From Molossus alvarezi (lineage: Eukaryota; Chordata; Mammalia; Chiroptera; Molossidae): DNA of 64,000 nucleotides. This document shows positions 60,011-64,000 of this stretch, one piece after another; the first letter of the stretch is position 1; the number at the start of each line of letters is the position of its first letter. A model generated the notes under the pieces. The model did no database searches. It saw only the letters and a list, made by a program, of their open reading frames with translations, and was not told the DNA's origin. The position numbers and the translations under genes were made by a program. The stretch is taken from assembly GCA_037176705.1 (NCBI GenBank), contig CM073898.1:39931488-39995487 (forward strand), in the 5' to 3' direction.

Positions 60011-60032
60011 ATTGGACCACTAGACTCCCCCC

Positions 60033-60530
60033 TGTTGGGCAGAAGTAAGATACGTTGGTTGACAGCTTGACCAAAACTATGAGACAGAGAAAAGCAGTAG
60101 CCAAGTAAAAAGGCGCTGGGCAGACAACAGCAGCAAATACCTGTTCCAGAACACTCTCTGACTGGGGCGCATCAGCCCCTCTCTTCCTTGCTAACCCACA
60201 CCTATTCTAGTTCCTGGGCATGTTCCATTCTTTACAAGTAAAGGTTTCTAGACCAACCTTCCATTTGTGCCAAATGGCAGCATAGTATTTACACAGCTGT
60301 GCAAAGAGATTCATCAGTCCCTAGAGCAGAACTTCAGTGGGGAGCAAAACCTACCCAGAATTTATGTTGATACTTTTACTACCTGAAGTGTTACGAAACC
60401 AAACAGCCTATATATAAAACCAGCGTCTTTGGTCTTTCACACTACCCACGAGTGAAGGTGCTCTCAATTCTGAACCATCCGGGCTCCATTTTCATGTCCC
60501 TTGCACTTTTATGACCTCAAAAATTGCCTT
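60033..60530 (+). mobile_element. Candidate LTR with strong TATA box
   Basis: Begins TGTTGGGCAGAAGTAAGATA; a TATATATAAAA box lies at 60410-60420, followed by CCAGCGTCTTTGGTCTTTCA and a CpG-bearing stretch as in the R region of an LTR. No clean 3' boundary, AATAAA or duplication found, and no retroviral frames. Family unknown. Confidence 0.45.
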
Positions 60531-61214
60531 CAGAAGAGAAAATGGCACAACACAATATGATATCTGAAAGTTAAAAGAGATACTGGACTTGTAATAGCAA
60601 ATTCATTCTGAAAAGTAAAATGTGTGTGTGTGTAAATACTCTGACATTTAGAGCCGCTGGCATTTCCTCTCTCCCTTCATCTCAAGATAAATGTCATAAA
60701 CAAACAAACAACAATGAGAAATGAATGCAATAAAGCAAGGCAGATAAGAAGATATTTAACAGAAAATTAAAAAATTATAATCAATATAATCAGCATAATC
60801 AACAATATGCCCATTGCAGTAAGTGGAAGTAGAAAAGAAGGGCGTTGGGCTTTTAACTTACATCTTTTCAAATCTCATAAAAAGGAAAATTAGACTACAG
60901 GATATGAATTTTTAGTAAGAGATTTGAATAAGATGTTATATTTTTGTTCATATATATTTTTATTTTGCCATAATTTAAATGTCAAAATTCTTCACAAAAG
61001 TCCAATATACTTTCTCTAATAAAATTTTACATTGCTTTTATTTTATCTTTTTCACTGCTGATACCAACCAGCATATACATCTCTATTTTGCATTCAAAAA
61101 GTAAAAACAAGTTAAGGAATGAAAATAAATTAATAGACTTTATTTTCAAAAGAAAGAAATATTAATAATTAAGTATGTAATCCATGCCTGACATGTGTAT
61201 GTGTATGTTTGTGT
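60531..61214. other. Unassigned AT-rich spacer
   Basis: Nothing recognised. Confidence 0.5.
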
Positions 61215-61372
61215 GTGTGTTCTATAATTCTTGCAACAATCCCATAAGATAAATATGTTTATCTCCATTATACAGATTATACTACTGATAGAAATGAACA
61301 GCAATTAGCTTCCCCAAAGTTAAGCAACAAATAAGCAACAAAGTTTGTAGCCCAATCTATCTGATTCCAAAG
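61215..61372 (+). repeat. MIR-type ancient repeat
   Basis: CTTGCAACAATCCCATAAGA, TATCTCCATTATACAGATTA and CTTCCCCAAAGTTAAGCAAC, CCAATCTATCTGATTCCAAA follow the same pattern as 44610-45335. Confidence 0.6.
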
Positions 61373-61404
61373 TGATTTGTCTAATTTGAAAGAGCAGACA
61401 TTCT

Positions 61405-61658
61405 TTCTTTTTTTTTCTCTTTTAAGTCCTCACCTGAGGGTATTTTTCCATTTATCTTCAGATAGAGTGGGAGGGAAAGAAAGAAAGAGAGGCAGAGAAA
61501 GAAAAAGAGAAAAACATCGAGGTGAGAGAGACACATTGATTGGTTCCCTCCCTCATGACCCCAGACCAGGGCCAGGTAGATGCCCTTGACCAGAATTGAA
61601 CCCACAACTCTTTGGTCCACAGGCCAATGCTCTAATCGCTGAGCCAAACCGGCCAGGG
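61405..61658 (-). repeat. VES SINE
   Basis: TTAAGTCCTCACCTGAGGGT, CATTTATCTTCAGATAGAGT, CTCTTTGGTCCACAGGCC, CGCTGAGCCAAACCGGCCAG. AGACATTCTTTCTTT before and AGACTTTCTTTTT after it fit a decayed target-site duplication. Confidence 0.93.
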
Positions 61659-61869
61659 AGAATAGACTTTCTTTTTAAGTTTTATTTGTAATTATTTTGT
61701 CTTCAGAGATGAATGAATGATAGTGTCATCTAGTACATTTACATAAAGTAAGTGTCATTTTAAAGCAAGATAATGTAATCCCATACTCAGTAACTACCAA
61801 CAGCCAAATTATGCTAGTCCCAGTTGTACCACACACTTACAGGTGCTCCATGACACCCCACACCTCTAT
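61659..61869. other. Unassigned spacer
   Basis: Nothing recognised. Confidence 0.5.
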
Positions 61870-62255
61870 TTTTAGCACAGCTTTAGAGGACAGTTTCATG
61901 CACAGTGCCACCTCAAACATAAGCTGCAATCTCTGATTTTTCTGGTTCAGGGAGAAGCTGGGAACACAGTTTAAGTTGTACACAATCATAGCTCAGAAGT
62001 ATGGGAAGTTGATTTCCCCAGTGACACCTCCCAACCAAAGGTGGTGGGACTCAGGGGAATTAGATTGATCACAGATAGATTAAGCCCCATTTGCCCATAG
62101 AAGTAACAAATCTCTTTTAACTTTTCTTTCTTCCCTGCCTTACTGTCTCACTTCCTCATTTCTGCTTGCCAGGATTTCCTCCCAAATAAGCCACCTGCAC
62201 CCAAATCCTCATTTCAGGCTATGCTTTCAAAGGAACACAGACTAAGACATAAATG
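61870..62255 (+). mobile_element. Possible old LTR 3' part
   Basis: TTTCCTCCCAAATAAGCCAC, CTGCACCCAAATCCTCATTT, CAGGCTATGCTTTC and AGACTAAGACA resemble the end of an old mammalian LTR, but the family was not settled. Confidence 0.4.
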
Positions 62256-62706
62256 ATGTTATTGTTTTTGCAATAAGAATCATAAAATCAGACAAATCAG
62301 TAAACTCTTTATACAGCAATCTTAGAACTTTGTGAGTGAATAAGGTGTAATCCACCTTCTTATATGACACACCTGGGGAAGATGGATCATTCAAATGCAT
62401 ACACTGCCACTTTACATTGATCTTGGTAATAATTTGTTGTTGTTGTTTTGTTTGTTTGTTTGTTTTGATATGACATCAAAGCAAAGGCAACAAAAGCAAA
62501 CTAAACAAACAATTTGGACTACTTGAATAATGCCTTCATTTTTTTCTAGTTTTTGCTTAAATGTCTTACTTTTAATTTAATTTTAACTAATCATCCAATT
62601 TAATACTGCAAACTATTATTTCACTTCTGACAATCCTAGTCCCCCTTATTTTGCTCTATTTTTTTCTTTTCTTTTTTAACCTTGAATTTATCATTTGACA
62701 CCAGTC
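62256..62706. other. Unassigned spacer with (GTTT)n
   Basis: A GTT/GTTT run lies at 62430-62466; otherwise nothing recognised. Confidence 0.5.
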
Positions 62707-62721
62707 AAGATTAGTAGAAAA

Positions 62722-62978
62722 CAGCCCTGGTTGGTTTTGCTCAGTGGTTAGAGCATCAGCTTGTGGACCAGAGAGTCCGGGTTCTGTTCCTGCTAAGGCA
62801 CGTACCTCGGTTGCAGTTTGACCCCAGCCCTGGATAGAGTTGTGTGGGTGACAACCACTTGATCTCTCACATTGATGTTTTATCTCTCACATTGATGTTT
62901 CTCTCTCTCTTTCCCTCCCTCCCTTGCACTGTATCTGAAGATAAATGCAAAAATGTCCTCTGGTGAGGATAAAAAAAA
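62722..62978 (+). repeat. VES SINE with internal duplication
   Basis: AGCCCTGGTTGGTTTTGCTC, GGTTAGAGCATCAGCTTGTG, ACGTACCTCGGTTGCAGTTT, AAATGTCCTCTGGTGAGGAT. ATCTCTCACATTGATGTTT occurs twice in tandem. Target-site duplication AAGATTAGTAGAAAA (62707-62721) and AAGATTAATAGAAAA (62979-62993). Confidence 0.94.
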
Positions 62979-62993
62979 AAGATTAATAGAAAA

Positions 62994-63444
62994 GTCGTGT
63001 GCTCAAATGGGAGGATTGAGCTGCTATTGTCAAATGAAAGGGAAATTAACTATGAATGGTAGAAACATCAAGTGCCAATCTTGGCTAAAAGGGCAAAGTA
63101 GGGGGAGACAGTTTGTTGGAATCTTGAGACACCTGTAGCAGAGAGCATCTTACAAACTTGAGATTGCTAGATAAGCCCCACCTTTACCAACACTTAGACC
63201 AGTAGGAGAAGAGAACAACTCTCTCTCCTCCCAGACTCTGACCTCCTATTGCAGCCTCTCATTGGTTGGACTTAACTGAAGACCAAAAGGCAACAGAGCC
63301 CATTAACTCATATGTAAAAGTCAGACTTCCAAAGCTCTGGGCAGGAAAAGGAAAGGATGAAATAAAGCTAAAGAAGCAAACAGAGGATATCAGTTACATG
63401 GACTTCTAACGTACTACTACATACTTTACTTATGTACTATTTTA
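62994..63444. other. Unassigned, possibly old repeat
   Basis: 63150-63400 is mildly repeat-like (CTCTCATTGGTTGGACTTAA); family unknown. No gene. Confidence 0.4.
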
Positions 63445-63598
63445 TTTTATTTTGCTGGTTTGTCATCTGTATTCACCCCTAAAATGCAAACTATACAAGG
63501 ACAGGAATCTTTGCTCTGTCCACTAAACAACACAAGCACATAGAACAATGCTGGGCTCACAGCAGGTGTTCAATAAATTATTTTTGAATGACTAAACA
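63445..63598 (+). mobile_element. L2 LINE 3' end
   Basis: AAGGACAGGAATCTTTGCTC, TAGAACAATGCTGGGCTCAC, AGCAGGTGTTCAATAAATTA and TTGAATGACTAAA are the L2 3' end in sense orientation. Confidence 0.8.
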
Positions 63599-64000
63599 GA
63601 GAAAACTATCTAGAAATTTCCTGAAATATGGTAAAAGCTTAAAATTCTGTTTTTTTCCCCTTTCTCCACTGCCTAAAACCTCAGCCTCCAATGATCATTT
63701 CCTAATATTTACAGTTGGTTGTGAAGACATAAATTCTATAATAACTTGCATCCATCTCCTCTTTTCTATTCTTACTGCTCCTTTGATTATTTCAGGCTCT
63801 CAGGACATCTTCTTTTGTCATAATGGTCTCCTACACAGACTCTCTGCCCCTCGCCCTCATCTCTTCAATTCATATTTATGAGTCTGCCTAGACTTCAATG
63901 CAAAAGAAAAAAATCACAAAGAAAAAGCATCACAATTCAACTGTTTTAAAGCTGTTGAACTCCTGATAGATATAATTGAAAACTTAAAAATACAAAAATG
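63599..64000. other. Unassigned spacer at window end
   Basis: A 97-residue frame at 63588-63881 is not recognisable; no element seen. Confidence 0.45.

Noticed and set aside
1..64000. A novel gene cluster, defence system or Helitron
   Set aside because: I looked on both strands for clustered open frames, conserved motifs and Helitron-type ends and found none I could support; the window is a repeat-rich, gene-free stretch.

Overview
The window looks like non-coding nuclear DNA from a bat, most likely a microbat (Yangochiroptera). The decisive sign is about 23 copies, on both strands, of the tRNA-derived VES SINE (head GGCTCAG-GGTTAGAGC or GGCTCAGTGGTTGAGC, a B-box-like GGTTCGATTCC, a pyrimidine-rich body and an A-rich tail). 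Around them lie bat-type L1 3' ends closing in TACCCCAATAA plus an A-rich tail, and ancient mammalian repeats (MIR, L2, MER20, MaLR LTRs, L1M/HAL1-like). I found no protein-coding gene, tRNA, rRNA, CRISPR array or bacterial feature. Every long open frame is L1 debris, a translated microsatellite or a chance frame. The window is probably intergenic or deep intronic.

Layout. 0-3.4 kb: two sense L1 3' pieces. 3.7-4.3 kb: a SINE inserted in a SINE with a (TA)n between. 4.3-7.4 kb: no recognised element. 7.4-9.1 kb: an L1 5'UTR with two monomer-like units, an L1 with a twin-priming signature and a 56-bp perfect palindrome. 11.0 kb: MER20. 13.2-15.7 kb: an old antisense L1 split by two SINEs, then a sense L1 and a MaLR fragment. 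18.2-23.0 kb: a dense L1/SINE cluster with a 141-bp templated duplication. 27.2 kb: candidate solo LTR. 29-32 kb: L1 pieces and a SINE. 33.3-33.7 kb: a SINE whose tail has become a long GGAA/GGGA microsatellite. 35-37 kb: SINEs and a MaLR LTR. 38-41 kb: L1 pieces and a second MER20. 44.6-45.3 kb: a three-level nest (ancient SINE-like repeat, MaLR LTR, VES). 46.8-49.1 kb: an old LTR, L2 and a mariner-like MITE. 50.0-51.6 kb: a MaLR LTR and a GC-richer candidate LTR. 53.8-64 kb: more SINEs, two inverted L1 arrangements, a candidate LTR with a strong TATA box, and L2.

No genes work together here. The interest lies in how mobile elements inserted, broke, inverted and seeded simple repeats. Family names rest on recalled consensus patterns, since no search could be run; boundaries without a stated target-site duplication (TSD) are approximate, typically within 10-40 bp.
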